Source: Kuschelorhynchus macadamiae (Eukaryota; Arthropoda; Insecta; Coleoptera; Curculionidae). From it: a DNA stretch of 64,000 nt. Under the pieces are notes generated by a model. The model did no database searches. It had not been told where the DNA came from and worked only from the letters and a program-made list of their open reading frames with translations. The stretch lies in contig JAUTXW010002103.1 of assembly GCA_030620095.1 (NCBI GenBank), positions 930,001 to 994,000 of the forward strand, written 5' to 3'. Position numbers and translations under genes: made by a program. Of the stretch, positions 32,341-45,193 are shown one piece after another (the stretch's first letter is position 1; every line of letters starts with the position of its first letter).

Positions 32341-32885
32341 ACTGGATTAACCAGTCATAAACTAGCTTTTTAACTCTTTTATATTGTTTGCTTCTTAGAG
32401 AGTTAAGTAGTACATTATATACTCTAGAACCTATAAAACTAATATCTTAGTTTTAGTTTCAAATTAAACATTATTGTTTTAATTATATATTTTTGAGCCA
32501 CATTAAGACTCGATAGAATAGTCTTGCATGCACTCCTCCACAAAATAATATCATAATTGAATACTGACTCTACCAAAAAATAATAAACCATTTTACAAAC
32601 ATTATAAGTTAACATATTTCTTAGTTCATAAAATTTGTAGATTACTTTCCTTATTTTTTTGTAGTATATTCTTATATATATTGTTTTTTCCAGTCTAAAT
32701 TTTTGTCAATAAAAATGCCCAAATATTTTTTGTACTCTATCTTACAACAGTCACAGTTTCCATTTCCTTTAATATTTTCACAATTTATTTTATGAATTTT
32801 TAATATTTTGCAGTCTGGCAAGGCTTTTCTGGCCAGGGCAAAAGAAATAAACTTAGTTTTGTCAATTTTCAATTAAACTGAATAT
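32340..32885 (-). pseudogene. LINE ORF2 C-terminal fragment, minus strand
   Basis: The minus strand encodes (32872 to 32672) KIDKTKFISFALARKALPDC and KKYLGIFIDKNLDWKKQY, the block after the polymerase active site (K...KT..I.F, then FLG..ID..L.W..H). It continues past stops with KMVYYFLVESVFNYDIILWR and AQKYIIKTIMF. The polymerase core is missing. It is an old, 5'-truncated CR1/Jockey-type copy. Confidence 0.7.
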
Positions 32886-33508
32886 GCCTCTTATCAGTTA
32901 TAAATATACCACGTCTGATAACTTTATCTTTGAAAGCCACCTTGTAATTTGACAAAAACGCTGCCATAAGACACAGAGTTTTCACTTCTACCAATCCATA
33001 GGATCAGTTGAAATACTGTTGGGCCCATGGATTTTAATCTATGCGTCTTCAATTGGTGAAAATATCAAAGACGTGCTGTTTAAACTTCATGATTTTCTAA
33101 TCGATTGGTATTCCACAAATTATTAACAAAAGAAAAAGGATGAAACCAGATTTATTGTCTTTCGAAAAGATTAAATTGCCAAAACAAACTTGCTATACAA
33201 AGACTTTAACATAGACAAGCTTTTCATGTCAAGAATTTCTTTGGAAGTAATTATCCTCATTTTATATTGTTCATATTTGTGTTTTTATGAAATCTTGTGT
33301 CATTTAATCTTCAAATCAGCCCTTTTAGGAAGATGCTATTGTTGTATTTTTTGTTGCTGGTAAGTACTGTTACTACTACTGTTATAAATATTATTTATAT
33401 TTATATCTACGCCCATAATGAAGGTGACTTTTTTTGACACTTTCATCCATGAAATTTTGATTTGATTCATATGAATGTGAATGATGATGCATGGTAAACA
33501 TCCAAATG
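32886..33508. other. Gene-free stretch
   Basis: No feature was recognised; short frames lack motifs. Confidence 0.35.
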
Positions 33509-34019
33509 TACAGGGTGATCCAGATAATTGTTTAAATGGAAATATCTCTGTCATTTAAAATTCGCATTATTATGTTTTTTATGTGTCTCAAAATAGCAAG
33601 CCAACTTTGTTTTTTTAAACATAATATACCACATTTTTAAATGTTTTAAAATTTTATATTAAATTCTGCATTTTTTTTTTTTGCAGAATATACCATGTAC
33701 CAAAAATTAATGGTTTTTGAAATATGGAAGGTTTTAGAATTATGAAATACTATAATTTTTTCAGATAAAATTACTTGCGTATTTTTCGAATGTCATTAAA
33801 TTGATGTTTGAAGACTGATTTACTGCTTGACTCATTTTTATTTTGTGCTAATATTCTACAAAAAATTTATGAAATGAGATAAAACATTTTACAGTTTTTA
33901 AATTCCATTTACTAAATCTGGAAATAACATGGTACTAATTGAAACATATAATAACCATAAACAAGAAAACACATCAAACCTATAATTTCTAGCCTAAATG
34001 AAATGAGCATGTCCCCCAT

Positions 34020-34440
34020 TAATCACATCAAATTTAACATAAATTCATTTTTGGCATTCCAGTATTTATAATTACTTAGTAATCATTTTCGTTTAAATTT
34101 CTTATCTCTTCAATAATTTTTCTCTAAATTTCTTCAGCATTTATTCTTTCTCTATAATTTGTGTCTTTTAAAAAACCCCAAAGGGCATTAGATCTGGACT
34201 GTTCGCAGGCATGCTGATTATTCCATATCTCCCCATCCAGACTTGAATTATTTTGAAGAAAGTCTCTGCGACAATATTATGGGGTGGTGACCCAAAAGTT
34301 CCAGATATCTTAACCCATTTAAAACAGATAAAAACCAAACTTGTGTGATAGCAATTGGCTTGACAACTTGTGGATTTTCATCAGACCAAATATGGCAGTT
34401 TTTCTGATTATAAAAAATACTGGTAGTGGAAAATATCACC
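34020..34440 (-). pseudogene. mariner transposase remnant
   Basis: From 34439 down, the minus strand encodes NCHIWSDENPQVVKP, containing the first catalytic Asp (WSDE), then LRYLELLG. A frame change gives SPPHNIVAETFFKIIQVW, where the block holding the second catalytic Asp is damaged. Farther on are MPANSPDLMPFGVF (third Asp region) and a degraded tail. Stops and shifts occur throughout. It is the internal gene of the element at 33509-35345, with its N-terminal half lost or displaced by the LINE insertion. Confidence 0.65.
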
Positions 34441-35160
34441 TAATTGGACCTTTTACCCCTAGCACAAATAATATTCTTAGAGGCCACATGCTAAAACTAG
34501 CAAAAGAGAAGTGCTCAAGACTGTGTAGAAAAAATTTCCTCACCAACAGAATTGTCTACAAGTGGAATTCCCTCGATGAACATACTGTAAATGCACCCAG
34601 CCTCAACTCGTTCAAGAACAGAGTAGACAAAAAACTTGTAGAACTGAATAACAAACTTGTACACTTCTTTTAAGTGCAACAAATCAAAAATCAAAACCGC
34701 AACTAAGATACTTCTAATACTGGTGATAAACCTGACCTGTGATGGATTACCGACTTGTCTTTAAAAAGCGAAAGTAACTAACTGTAATAGTGAACCAAAG
34801 TTTATAAAGACTGTTAAGAAGCAAATGTGATAAAATAAAGACTACAGAGTCTCATCGGCTGATAGCCGCCTACTGCTTTATAATAATAATAAAATTTTAT
34901 TGACAAAATCTGAATCTTGATTAAAACTTGCTTTTATAACTTTACTGTAAATTTATATGTAGGTTTTAGTAACTAATGTTTTTCATTTGTATCAAGTTTT
35001 TTATTTTGTGTACCTATTAATTATTTTATACTAGTTTTTATTATTGTGTTAAGTCTTAATTTATATTGAATATTTTAATTACGACAAAACGATCTTGACT
35101 TTTCCTATATCCTATTTTGTGATCTTTGGGAAATAAAAGAATTTGAACTTGAATTAAAAA
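34440..35160 (+). pseudogene. LINE 3' end inserted in a mariner
   Basis: The plus strand encodes the end of a CR1/Jockey-type ORF2 (about 34484-34673): LRGHMLKLAKEKCSRLCRKN and FLTNRIVYKWNSLDEHTVNA, finishing in VHFF-stop. A long untranslated tail follows, ending GAAATAAAAGAATTTGAAC near 35150, the same style of 3' end as the LINE at 59-63 kb (CAATAAACAATTTGAAT). No endonuclease or polymerase is retained. Confidence 0.65.
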
Positions 35161-35345
35161 ATGTGGAATATTATACTTAAAAAAGTTGGTACTTGCCTTG
35201 CTTTTTTGGAGACCCTTTATACATTAAAATTAGGCATATGAAAAAACAGATTGAATCAAACAAGTTTTGTTTGAAACATTTTTCCTAATTTCAAAAAAAA
35301 AAAAAAAGATATTTCTATTTAAAGAGTTATCTGAATCTCCCTGTA

Positions 35346-35570
35346 CATTGTCTCTTATGTCACAGTTTTTGTCAATCTTCTCGACTGTCTTTACAGAGAG
35401 AAATTTCGGCGTTTATTTGCAGGGTGATCATACAATCTAAAGCATCATTAGATGATTCAAATTCAAATTTTCCACAAGAGGCACCTCTTCATCCATCACG
35501 CTGAACTTAACAACTTCTGCATCACCGACAGGCAGTCGTCACAAAACACCCAATCCTCAAACAACCATTC
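35346..35570. other. Short spacer or leader of the next LINE
   Basis: No independent feature was seen. The frame at 35452-35652 runs out of frame with the endonuclease that starts near 35573. Confidence 0.35.
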
Positions 35571-35572
35571 AA

Positions 35573-37790
35573 CACCATACATTATATTATCAGAACGTCA
35601 GAGGGCTGAGGACCAAAGCATTAAGCATTTCATCAGCTGCATGGAGCTGTAACTATGAGTGTATTCTGCTAACTGAGACCTGGCACTCCAGCAACCATAT
35701 CAGCTCCGAGTTCTTTCCAGATAACTACACAGTTTTCCGCAAGGATCGGGACTACGATCGCTTGGATTGCGATAGAGGAAGCGGCGTTCTTATCGCCTTG
35801 GATAACGCGTTCACTGCTCGTATAATACCTACTGTGTCAATACCAGAATACGAGAGTCTGTGGGTGACCTCCACCTTCGAAACCACTAAGGTCATTACTT
35901 GCTGTACATATTTCCCTCCTAACTCCTCACTCGCTACTTACTTACATTTTACAAACATTTGTGAAGATATGCGGAATTCTTACCAGAGCTCCCAATTTTT
36001 TATTATCGGAGACTTTAATCTTCCTGGCATCCACTGGCTCGAGGAGGACTGTTTTTTGCTGCCTACAAGAGTTCAGAGTCCGGTGGAAGAGGCTTTGATG
36101 GACACTATGAACTTTTTGGAACTTCAACAGTGCAACAACTTAGTGAACCACCTTGGAAGAATCCTGGATCTTACATTCACTACCGAACTCCAATTTAGTC
36201 GGCTTCAAGTAAGTCAATTCCCAATAACTAAGTGTGACATATACCATCCACCCTCTTGAACTGATTTTGAAATGCAGCACCGTTCCTGTTCTTCGACCTA
36301 ACACAAGCATCACACTATATCACTATCCAAAGGCCGATTATCCTAAAATGAACAACTTTTTGAATAATGTTGATTGGTCCTTTATAGACCACTCCATGAA
36401 TATTGATGCCATGATTGATAAATTCTATGCCATTCTATCTAATGCAATCGAGTTATTTGTTCCCAAGACAGTGGTGAAGGATCAGAGATTCCCAAAATGG
36501 TATTCTACAGGTTTGAGAAAGCTGATAGGCAAAAAGAATAGGCTTTACAGGAAATACAGGAGGAGTGGAGCTCAAGGGGACTATGAGGCCTATTCGAGAG
36601 TTCGCCATGAAACCAAGTTTCAAATTGATCTGTGTTATGTTCTTCACATCACTAATACCGAAATGTTGATCCCCAATAATATAAAGCACTTTTGGTCCTT
36701 TGTCAATTCCCTGAGGAAGGACAATAGTATTCCAAAGATCATGTACTACAAAGGTGCTCTGCTGGACGGACTTGTTGATATGGTTGAGGCCTTTGCTATT
36801 CACTTCCAGTCTTCTTATTCTTCAGGCTTCAGGCATTCACAAGGCTCGCACATTGGCCCTATATTATTTTCGCTCTTTATTAACGACGTGTCACATTGTT
36901 TCAAAAACTCTAAATTTCTTATGTACGCGGACGATTTGAAATTCTTTAGCATCATTAAGCCATCTTATAATACCCTTCAGTTGGACCTACATAATCTGGT
37001 GTCGTGGTGCGCAAATAGCTACTTAAAGTTAAATGTACAAAAATGCAAAAAGATGACATTTTTTCGAAGCCTGAATCCAACAATCTTGAATTACACAATT
37101 GACGGCATTTCTCTTGAATCAGTGACATCATTCAACGATCTTGGTGTACTATTTGACAAAGACCTGTCATTTAACCTACATGTTGATCAGATAGTATCAA
37201 AAAGTCTGAGGTTACTAGGTTTCATCAAAAGAAACACCACCTGTATGAATGATACCAAAGCAATTACATGCCTCTTTTAACACTTTGATTCGAAGTATAC
37301 TTGAATACTGCTCCGTCATATGGTGTCCATCTTATCAATGTCACATTTATAGAGTAGAGAGAGTCCAAGCTAAATTTGCTAAATACCTGTTATTTAAACA
37401 CCACTTTCCTTATTCGGATGTGCCTCAAGAAACCAGACTTTTGCTTTGTGGTCTTAAACCTCTCGAAATCAGGCGCCGGAACTTCTATTTGTTCTTCCTT
37501 CACAAACTGATTAATGGGACTATTGATTGCCCTAAACTGTTGTGTTTTTAAGGTTTAACGTTCTGGTCAGAGCTCTGAGACACAGACGCCTCTTCTCAGA
37601 ACAAGTGCACAGAACTAATTTTGGCCAACGAGCTATCGTTCGCAATATGATAAATACTTACAACAAAAATTTCAACCTTATCGATATTTTTTCTTTAAGT
37701 CTCAACTCAGTCAAGCGCCAAGTGTCTTAGAGTATCTTGTCACTGTATAAATGTGTGTATGTGAGATTGTTTATTGTTAATTATAGTATA
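35573..37790 (+). pseudogene. LINE with endonuclease and damaged reverse transcriptase
   Basis: This is an APE-type non-LTR retrotransposon ORF2. The endonuclease begins YYQNVRGLRTKALSISSAAW near 35578, continues with CILLTETWHSS and GSGVLIALDN (35762 on) and FFIIGDFNLPGIHWLEED near 36000. A frame change near 36230 leads to 36234-37280, which holds the linker (PKWYSTGLRKLIGKKNRLYR). After SSYSSGFRHS a deletion jumps straight to GPILFSLFINDV and MYADDLKFF, the YADD active site, so the fingers and first catalytic Asp are missing. The C-terminal block (FNDLGVLFDKDLSF) continues across a frame change near 37265 into 37249-37551 and 37542-37730. It cannot encode an active enzyme. Confidence 0.85.
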
Positions 37791-37964
37791 CATTATCCAA
37801 TGTTGTCTTTATATACATATGTTTTTTTTTGTTTGTATTCAGAATAGCATGTAAGTTCTTGTACCATTTGGTACAAGTACTTGTACTGCTGACTATGCTG
37901 AATCAAAGTATAATTGTTTCCATACTACCTTTCATTATTACTATAATTTAAGTTTTCCATTGCA

Positions 37965-39511
37965 GACTCGCAAAAAATGAAATAATTGTTCCACAACAGT
38001 TTGGGTTTAGAAAGGGCTTGTCTACTACGAATGCACTAATGGCCTTGACGGAAGCAATAATAAACGCTTTTGAAAATAAAAAAGACTTTTTGGCACTATT
38101 TTCTGATCTCACTGCGGCCTTTGACTGCGTAGATAGGGACATTTTACTAAATAAATTGGAATTTTATGGCATTAGGGGTGTAGCATTAAAATTGATAAGA
38201 TCATATTTGACCAATCGGTATCAGGTAGTAGAATTTCGGGAAGAGAAAGCCTATGCTTGTAGAGACTGGTGTCCCTCAGGGCTAGTATTAGGCCCACTTC
38301 TCTTCATAATTTACATAAACGATCTTCCTAAGGAGATGACACCATGAATATATTATATGCTGACGACGCTAATTTCAGGGCTGCAGTGGATAATGGAATA
38401 CTCCTATCCTCGATACATGCTGGATAGGGCTAAACGTTGGTTCGGGGCAAATAGGCTTGCTCTGAATGAAAATAAAACTACGTCTCTTCTGTTTAGTACA
38501 AAATCAATTGCAAAAACCAATACAACGGGCACTAAATTTTTAGGAGTTATGATGGATAATAATCTGTTATGGAATAACCACATAAATCAACTGTGTAGTA
38601 GATTGAGCCAGAAAATATATGCAATTAAGAGAATACGTTCTGCAACTGCTGCAAAAATAACCTATTATAGTTTGTTTGAATCGGTAATGAAATACGGTAT
38701 CTTGGCCTGGAGCTCAGCAGCAACTACGAATCTGGACAGGGTGTTCAGAGTACAGAAAATGGCGGTCAGATCAATTGTTGGCGTGAGGTCTGATGTGTCC
38801 TGTAAGCCACTCTTTAAGTCATTGAAAATCATGACATTGTATGCCATAATAATAACTAACAAATTGTATTATTTGAAAAAAAATATTCAAGCTTACAGAG
38901 TGGCATCAGATATACATATGCATGATACTAGATCTAAGAATAATCTGGTCCCCCCTGTAGCAGGTTAAGCAGATACAGAAATGATGACATTCATTTATAT
39001 AATGCTCTCCCTCAGGCTGTAAAAGATTTAAGCTTTAAAAAGTTTCGGAGCAAGATGCAGGAAGTTCTGACTGCTTATCCCTTGTATGGTTTTGGAGACT
39101 ACTTTTTGGTGATTGAAAACAGAGATGCTTTCCTTTAGATTAGATTAGATTTTATTTGAATTTAGATTTTGACACCACTATGTATGATTTTTGTGAGAAT
39201 GTCGCCATAAATTTTAAATTTTAAATTTTAAATGAACTTGTGTTTTATGTTAATTTAATTGTTTTGTAATGTAATTTAATCTAATTAGTGTAATATGTAA
39301 TTATTGTTCGTAACCTATTATAATGTTTGTATTCTCTTTTAAATTCTATTATTGAAACTAAGACAAAGTAACCTGTACTCTCGTATGACTTGTCAACAGA
39401 TACCCAGTATTTTAATGACTAATAAATATTTTTATTTTTATTTTTTTTTTTTTATTTGGAGAATTTACCTCTGTAGTGTACTTACTGTAAAATAAATAAA
39501 TAAATAAATAC
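37965..39511 (+). pseudogene. 5'-truncated LINE with reverse transcriptase and (AAAT)n tail
   Basis: It starts inside the polymerase (EIIVPQQFGFRKGLSTTNAL). It continues with LFSDLTAAFDCVDRDILLNK (first catalytic Asp), GIRGVALKLIRSYLTNRYQ and LGPLLFIIYINDLP to 38347. After a frame break, MLYADDANFRAAV supplies the active site, and 38357-38968 encodes the thumb and C-terminal region (FLGVMMDNNLLWNNHINQL, DTRSKNNLVPPVA). A second frame change follows to about 39135. The untranslated tail runs to an AAAT-repeat tail at 39487-39511, a typical CR1/Jockey-like 3' end. Few breaks mean that it is younger than most LINE pieces here. Confidence 0.85.
39487..39511. repeat. AAAT microsatellite, LINE tail
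   Basis: About six AAAT units end the LINE copy that starts at 37965. Confidence 0.8.
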
Positions 39512-39639
39512 AGATAATGGTATCAAACCTGCTATATTTACAATCGATAAGGAGAGAAGCATTTAATCAAATAATAATAATATACAGGGTATACGATTTA
39601 AAAAATATAGGTTTTTCAATTTTCAAATGATTAAAAAAA

Positions 39640-39765
39640 ATTACTATTTTAATTGACTTATTTTAAATCATGCCCCATAGGTAGAAACTGGTAAAATATT
39701 GGTATGATTCCGATATAGCAGAACCAAATGGTGCACTATAAAAATATTTGAAAAGACAGTAAATG
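39640..39765 (+). repeat. Solo fragment of the ATGGCGG-bearing repeat
   Basis: ATCATGCCCCATAGGTAGAA, ACTGGTAAAATATTGGTATG and CCGATATAGCAGAACCAAA, followed by TGGTGC, match the unit order of the arrays at 6-8 and 16-18 kb. Confidence 0.55.
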
Positions 39766-41229
39766 ACTATGTGCGGAACTAAATTGGGTTAAACTTTAAT
39801 ATTCTTAATGAAACGAAAGATTCATAACGAAAGAAGTTCTGAGCAAAGTTCTGATGTTTTCTAATTATAAATGTGAAATAAAAAGCTGGTTAATAAACAT
39901 AATGACATGCACAAATATCAATTTCTGGATACGTACTTGATTTCATGCATGGAATAAATACTTGTGAATTATGTACCTATCTGTTATCACTACCAGTGCA
40001 CTAATATTATAATCAATTTTTTGGTTGTGTTTGTGTTTTTTTTGTTTGTGTTCATTTAATACATTTATTACATATAAAAGTTGTAGTACCAAATACAAAA
40101 TTGAGGAAGAATGGTTTAAATACATATTTAAATACCCCCATAAAAAGTGATACACACAACCATTTAGATTATTTCTGTATGTATGCACTATTTCGTTGTA
40201 TACATATATAGAGAAGTCAACAATATTATTCTTATTAAACATAAAAGACCAATGATATATATGTTTGTTTACATAGGCATTTCCACTAATGAATGTCAAA
40301 AGTTTGTCAGAAAAAAAAATCTTCATTCATCACCCTGTTTCCAAATACATGTGTTCTAAAATAACTTTCTATTTTATAATTTACAATCATCCTGAATCAT
40401 ACATTTAAAGGCTATTTTTACGCTAAACAAGATGTAAATAAAAACACTTGCCAATGCCAAAACTTGCCAGTTTATATTCCCTAGAAATGCCAAAGTGCTA
40501 TGTACAAGCTGTAAAAACAATAATAAATGAGCAATTTTAGATCATAATAGATACATTATATATTTTTTATTTTTACCAAGAATAGATGGAATCCTATTTG
40601 TTTTTGATGTAAAAATAGCTTTTTAGATTTTGCATAATTTATATGCTTTATTTTGGAATATTGCAGCATTGTATTAAAAGATATTTTTAAAATTTCTCAA
40701 CTTTATACACAGAAAGTAACAAATTCAAACAGTATCATGCTTTTGATTTTAATCAGTTTATTTTCTGAGTTTAAAATCTACAAACACTAACATGATATTT
40801 TATAACAAATATGATTTTCTTTTGCAATATGTTAAGAAGTGTTTTGTAAATCTAAGTAAAAATATGTATATTTAAAATTAGCTCCCCAAATTGAAACCTA
40901 ATGTGTAGAGAAATGTTTAAGAATCACATAGTATACTAATAAATAGGTACAATGGGTTAATTACCAATTATTAATTAGAATTAATCTATTTGTACATATT
41001 TTTTTAGTAATGTGAAATGTTAGTGTATGATTTAATTCAATTCAGAAATGTGTAAAACAGTTTTGAGTCATCTAAGTAATATCTGAAAACAATTAACAAT
41101 CGTTTGTATGACTTTACTAATCAGTGTTGTAATACCAAGTAGGGTACAGCCACATGTTAATTGCTTCTACACTAGTCTGATATTTATATCACATGTTTTA
41201 CAGATAACAATGTTAGCAAGACATATTTT
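39766..41229. other. Gene-free AT-rich stretch
   Basis: No coding region or repeat was recognised; the minus-strand frame at 39943-40326 has no domain and low-complexity composition. Confidence 0.35.
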
Positions 41230-43110
41230 TATAAATGATTTATTTTAGAAACTACCAAATTAATTAATAATAGTAAAATTTTTAAATATCCAGTAGTAGT
41301 TCCAAAAATAGAATATGATCTCTCTATCATGTGTGTATCACTTACCTTTCGCAAAAATATTTGACCCAAAAGCATTGATAATACACAGAGTTCTATCAAA
41401 AGGGAAGTTGGAGCCATAGTATGGAAAGCAGTGAAGAATAAGTCATTAAGACACAGGAGTCTACTAGGAACATTAAGTTGTATCTTATACAGTAACTGAG
41501 CAAAATCTGTTATACTATTCACAATTTTAAAAATAAAACACATTAAGTTGTATCTTATACAGTAACTGAGCAAAATCTGTTATACTATTCACAATTTTAA
41601 AAATAAAACACAAACCCAACATAGTTCGTCTACTCCTTAGAGTAGCTAAATTTGCATTCAGCATATCAACCCTATAGTAGTTCTCCATGTTAATATGGCA
41701 TTTAAAGGCAGTGAATCTTAAAAATCTATGCTGGACTCTCTCAATTGCATCTATATGCGTCTAGTAGAAAGGTGACCAAATAACAGTTACATATTCAACA
41801 CTAGAGCAATAAAATATTTTAATAATATCAATAGAAAATTGGGCACAATTTCTAAGTACAGACCTCAACATTCTCATGGCCTTAAGGCTTGCACTAAAAA
41901 TATTCTCAACAAAAGTCAGCCATTCATCAAACCACACCAAGATCTTTAGCAATGTTAGTATAGAACAAATCTACATTATTTATAGTATATACAGTTGGAA
42001 TTCTTCCAAAACAACTGATATAAAAGCATTTCTTAATGTTTAAGAGTGAATTGTCAAACTGTGTCCATCACCAGAGCGCATTCAAATCATCTTGGACCCA
42101 CTGCATCCTCCAGCCATCTAATTGTTCTGTAAATTTTTAAGTCACCTGCAATCAGCAAAGCATTTGAATGACATAAAATATCAGCTATATCATTAATGCT
42201 TAAAATGAACACGAGGGGGGCACAGTAAGACCCCTGGGGAACCTCAGACACAACATTAAAAATTCTCACAACCTCTGTCATTCCAATAAAGAAGCTCTCC
42301 AACCACTCCAGAAGACACTGAGAGAAACCCAAAAACCTAAGCTTGACTACAAAAATTTTGAAGTTTACCCTGTCAAAAGCCTTGCAGAAGTCATTGTAAA
42401 TTGCATCCCCTCTCTGAGGCTTCTAACAAGAGAATCCAATAAGTTACTAAGTTTTACTTAGACTTAGCCTTTCAGAATCCAAATTGAGCATCACCAACAA
42501 AACCCCTGCAATACCAGCTAAGCTGGTTAAAAACAAGACTTTCAAAATAATTTATCCGTTCCTGACTGTATACACACTCCTCTGTAGTTGCTAGCATCTT
42601 CCAAATTACAAGATTTGTGAATAGGAATTATAAAACTATGCTTCCATATGGTGGGAAAAATACAAGCTACTAGGGATTTATTAAAGATAAACTGCACAGG
42701 TTTTGTAATAGTAAACAAACAATTTTTTAAAAATATATTTGGGATCTGATCTGGCCCACACTAGACTGACTCAGTAAGCTCTGGATCTTAGTAAAAACAT
42801 CAGAGAATTGAGAAAGAACTCAACTCTACATCTCTTGTATAATCAAAATGGAAGAACCACACAGTCTGAATCAGCATACACACTGGAAAAATGCTTCTAC
42901 TCCAAGGTACATTAACCTAACCTATTGGACTGCCTTATTAATAAATTTCCAGAAATATCTTGGATTGTTCATAAAAAATAGCTCTACTCTATTCAGATAA
43001 ACCCTGTGACATTTCCTCGATACATTCTTACATGAAGCACATACACTGGAAAAAGCTTTGTGTGCAATTTTTTCCTATAAACAAGATCTTTCAGCACCAG
43101 ATTAAACTAC
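41230..43110 (-). pseudogene. Decayed LINE ORF2, minus strand
   Basis: Reading leftward from about 42780, the minus strand gives GPDQIPNIFLKNCLFTITKP, IFPTIWKHSFIIPIHKSCN (reverse-transcriptase entry), YNDFCKAFDRVNF (first catalytic Asp, near 42370), EWLESFFIGMTEVVRIFN and VPQGSYCAPLVFILSINDI (42332-42087), then LIAGDLKIYRT where the YADD motif is damaged to IAGD. The thumb and tail follow in 41952-41230. There are many stops and frame changes. A 70-bp direct duplication lies in the tail at 41471-41610. It is a full-length polymerase region of an old copy; the endonuclease was not found. Confidence 0.75.
41471..41610. repeat. Exact 70-bp tandem duplication
   Basis: CATTAAGTTGTATCTTATAC starts at 41471 and again at 41541; the following 70 bp are identical in both copies. 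It is a recent local duplication within the LINE tail. Confidence 0.9.
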
Positions 43111-44734
43111 TTAAAAAAAATTAGTGTTCTTAATTCATTTTTGTGGTACATACTAATCAAGACACTGATACAAAGTTCCATAAAACTGCCACATCTACAC
43201 TCACATTAGCAAAAGAAATATCTCAGTCAATAGCAGCCAAGTAATCCCTCCAGATCTAAGAGTGTGTTTTATCTCAATTTCCCAATAACAAATATACCAG
43301 AGCTCTTTGGTGTGTCAGATTTTGTAATAAACAGAAAAATAAAACCATATAAGAATTAGATGTTGACTTGAATCAGCTATAGATGAAAAATGACATTTGG
43401 ACACATGGAAATATACAATTTTATCTGAACGAGGCAAATTAATTATGTGTGCCATTTCCTCATTTTCTTTACCATTATATAATTTAATAAAGATGAAAAC
43501 CATAAAATTTCTTAGGGCAATCTTTATTAATATATACAGATCTTGATTTTGGTACCTAATAATCTAAAGTATTCTGGTTGACCATTTATTCAAGTTATAA
43601 ATATAAGATTATCTTTGAGCAAGAACTGATTTCACTGACAGCCACAGCATAGAGCAAAAAAGTATCTATGAAGTGATAACCAAACTTTGCTGTTTACGTT
43701 GATGCATGTTGATTTCACATTGAAATTCCAGCAAATAAAATGTTATTTATTTGGAAGGAGTATTTTGCTTACAGAAATAATAATGGAGATTGAAATTTCA
43801 TGTGACTTACCAGAGGAAATTAAGGAAGAATTTCTCATTGTAAAAATGAACCAAAAAAATGTTTTAATAATTAACCAAAAAAAATGTGGGTTTTGTATTA
43901 CAGAAACTCACTCTTGATAAGGGAAAATAACACCAATAATATATCCAAGACAGCAATGAAAATTTTCAACCGAATCAAAGCATTTAATGTACTTTAACTA
44001 GTTGATTTTATATAAATCAAATCTGTTAGTTATTATTAAAGTTATGTGCTTCTAGAGATCATCAAAAATCATCTTTAATGAAAAGTCACAATAAAACCAC
44101 CTCCAAGAGACTTACTTCAATATATTAGTATTCTTTCAAAAAATATTTTTACAGTTTAGAAAATCAAAGAAAGATTTGATGCATAATTTTATAATTAATA
44201 AATATGGAAACATTATTTTTTTAAATCCCCTTTTTCTATTTTTTGAACACCCTATGTATCTGATCTAAAATTTAATACTGTCCAAACTATTTTTTCTTCA
44301 AGTACCAACTTTTATCTCGACTAAAATAGTCTGAGGAATGCATTATAATAAAAAAGTTTTCCATGTTTTATATATTTTTTTGGCCACATTGAGCCATTTT
44401 ATTTTTTATTCACAATTCGCATACCCTATACACATAGCTTTTATAATTACCCTCTTTGCTACTATGCTTTTAACTAGTGTAAGCTATTTGCACTACCCAC
44501 TAACATTTCATTCCGGCTTTTTAGTCCCATGCTATGGCCGTCAGTATGGCAATTCTTACAACCTTTACAATATCAGTACATCAAAATTACTACCAAACAA
44601 AAAAAATGCAATATGAAAAAAATTCAGGATTAACAGGTAGTCATGTTTAAATAAGAATATATTTAACAAAAATTTTAATTTAAGTTTTTCTTTTTAATGA
44701 AAATATGTAGAATACTGCAATTATAACATCATAT
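43111..44734. other. Gene-free AT-rich stretch
   Basis: The plus-strand frame 43687-43917 (containing EIEISCDLPEEIKEEFLIV) and the frame 44338-44616 were examined, but neither has a recognised domain, splice context or repeat relation. They are probably chance. Confidence 0.3.
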
Positions 44735-44945
44735 GTTGGCTGGTAGACAAACACGGAGTTTCTGTATATACACTTTATTCTGAACACAGCTTTAGAGCTA
44801 ACAATTGTATCAATGGCAGCTTAAAAGTTGTCACTGTCAACTTGTTTAGACCTCGAAATGTCAAATTAGCCGGAATAAAAAGATGCCTTTCGGCGAGTCT
44901 ATATAAACTTCAAAAAAGGATAGAACTAATCTAAGAAAAAATAAA
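44735..44945 (-). mobile_element. Possible solo LTR fragment
   Basis: On the minus strand the sequence has a TTTATATAG box, then CTCGCCGAAAGGC, further on GTTCAGAATAAAGTGTATAT (polyadenylation-like signal) and an end CTACCAGCCAACA. Spacing and the final CA resemble the 3' part of an LTR. Neither the 5' terminus nor a target duplication was established. Confidence 0.3.
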
Positions 44946-45102
44946 TCCCATCACTAAAGTAGAAATTCTCATGCCAAAACAATTTCAAACTAGTATGTTA
45001 CTGCCTAGAATGTTTTAGAACTTTGTGCTTTTGTTGTTTTGTTATTTTGGAATATTTCTTATATACTTTTTTATATACTACTGGACACTGCTGAGTAAAG
45101 AA

Positions 45103-45165
45103 GTGTCAGAGTGGTCCGAACTGCTAGGGCATACACTCTTTTAGGGTTCTACTCACAGAAATAAA
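45103..45165 (+). repeat. tRNA-like remnant or tRNA-derived SINE head
   Basis: GTCAGAGTGGTCCGAACTGC resembles an A-box region of a leucine/serine-type tRNA, and 30-odd bases later GGGTTCTACTC resembles a B box (GGTTCRANTC). An A-run and a short A-CCTC/GAGG-T hairpin (45164-45193) follow. Cloverleaf pairing is poor, so this is not a functional tRNA. Confidence 0.3.
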
Positions 45166-45193
45166 AAAAAAACCTCGGAGGGTTTTTTTTTTC

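Larger units (their letters stand above)
33509..35345 (-). mobile_element. Decayed mariner element split by a LINE insertion
   Basis: The left end TACAGGGTGATCCAGATAA and the right end, reverse-complemented TACAGGGAGATTCAGATAA, are inverted repeats extending about 45 bp. Inside, the minus strand holds a transposase remnant, and a LINE tail has been inserted at about 34440-35160. Confidence 0.65.

Noticed and set aside
43687..43917. 76-codon frame with an acidic EIKEEF stretch
   Set aside because: No recognisable family and no splice context; chance is likely in sequence of this length.
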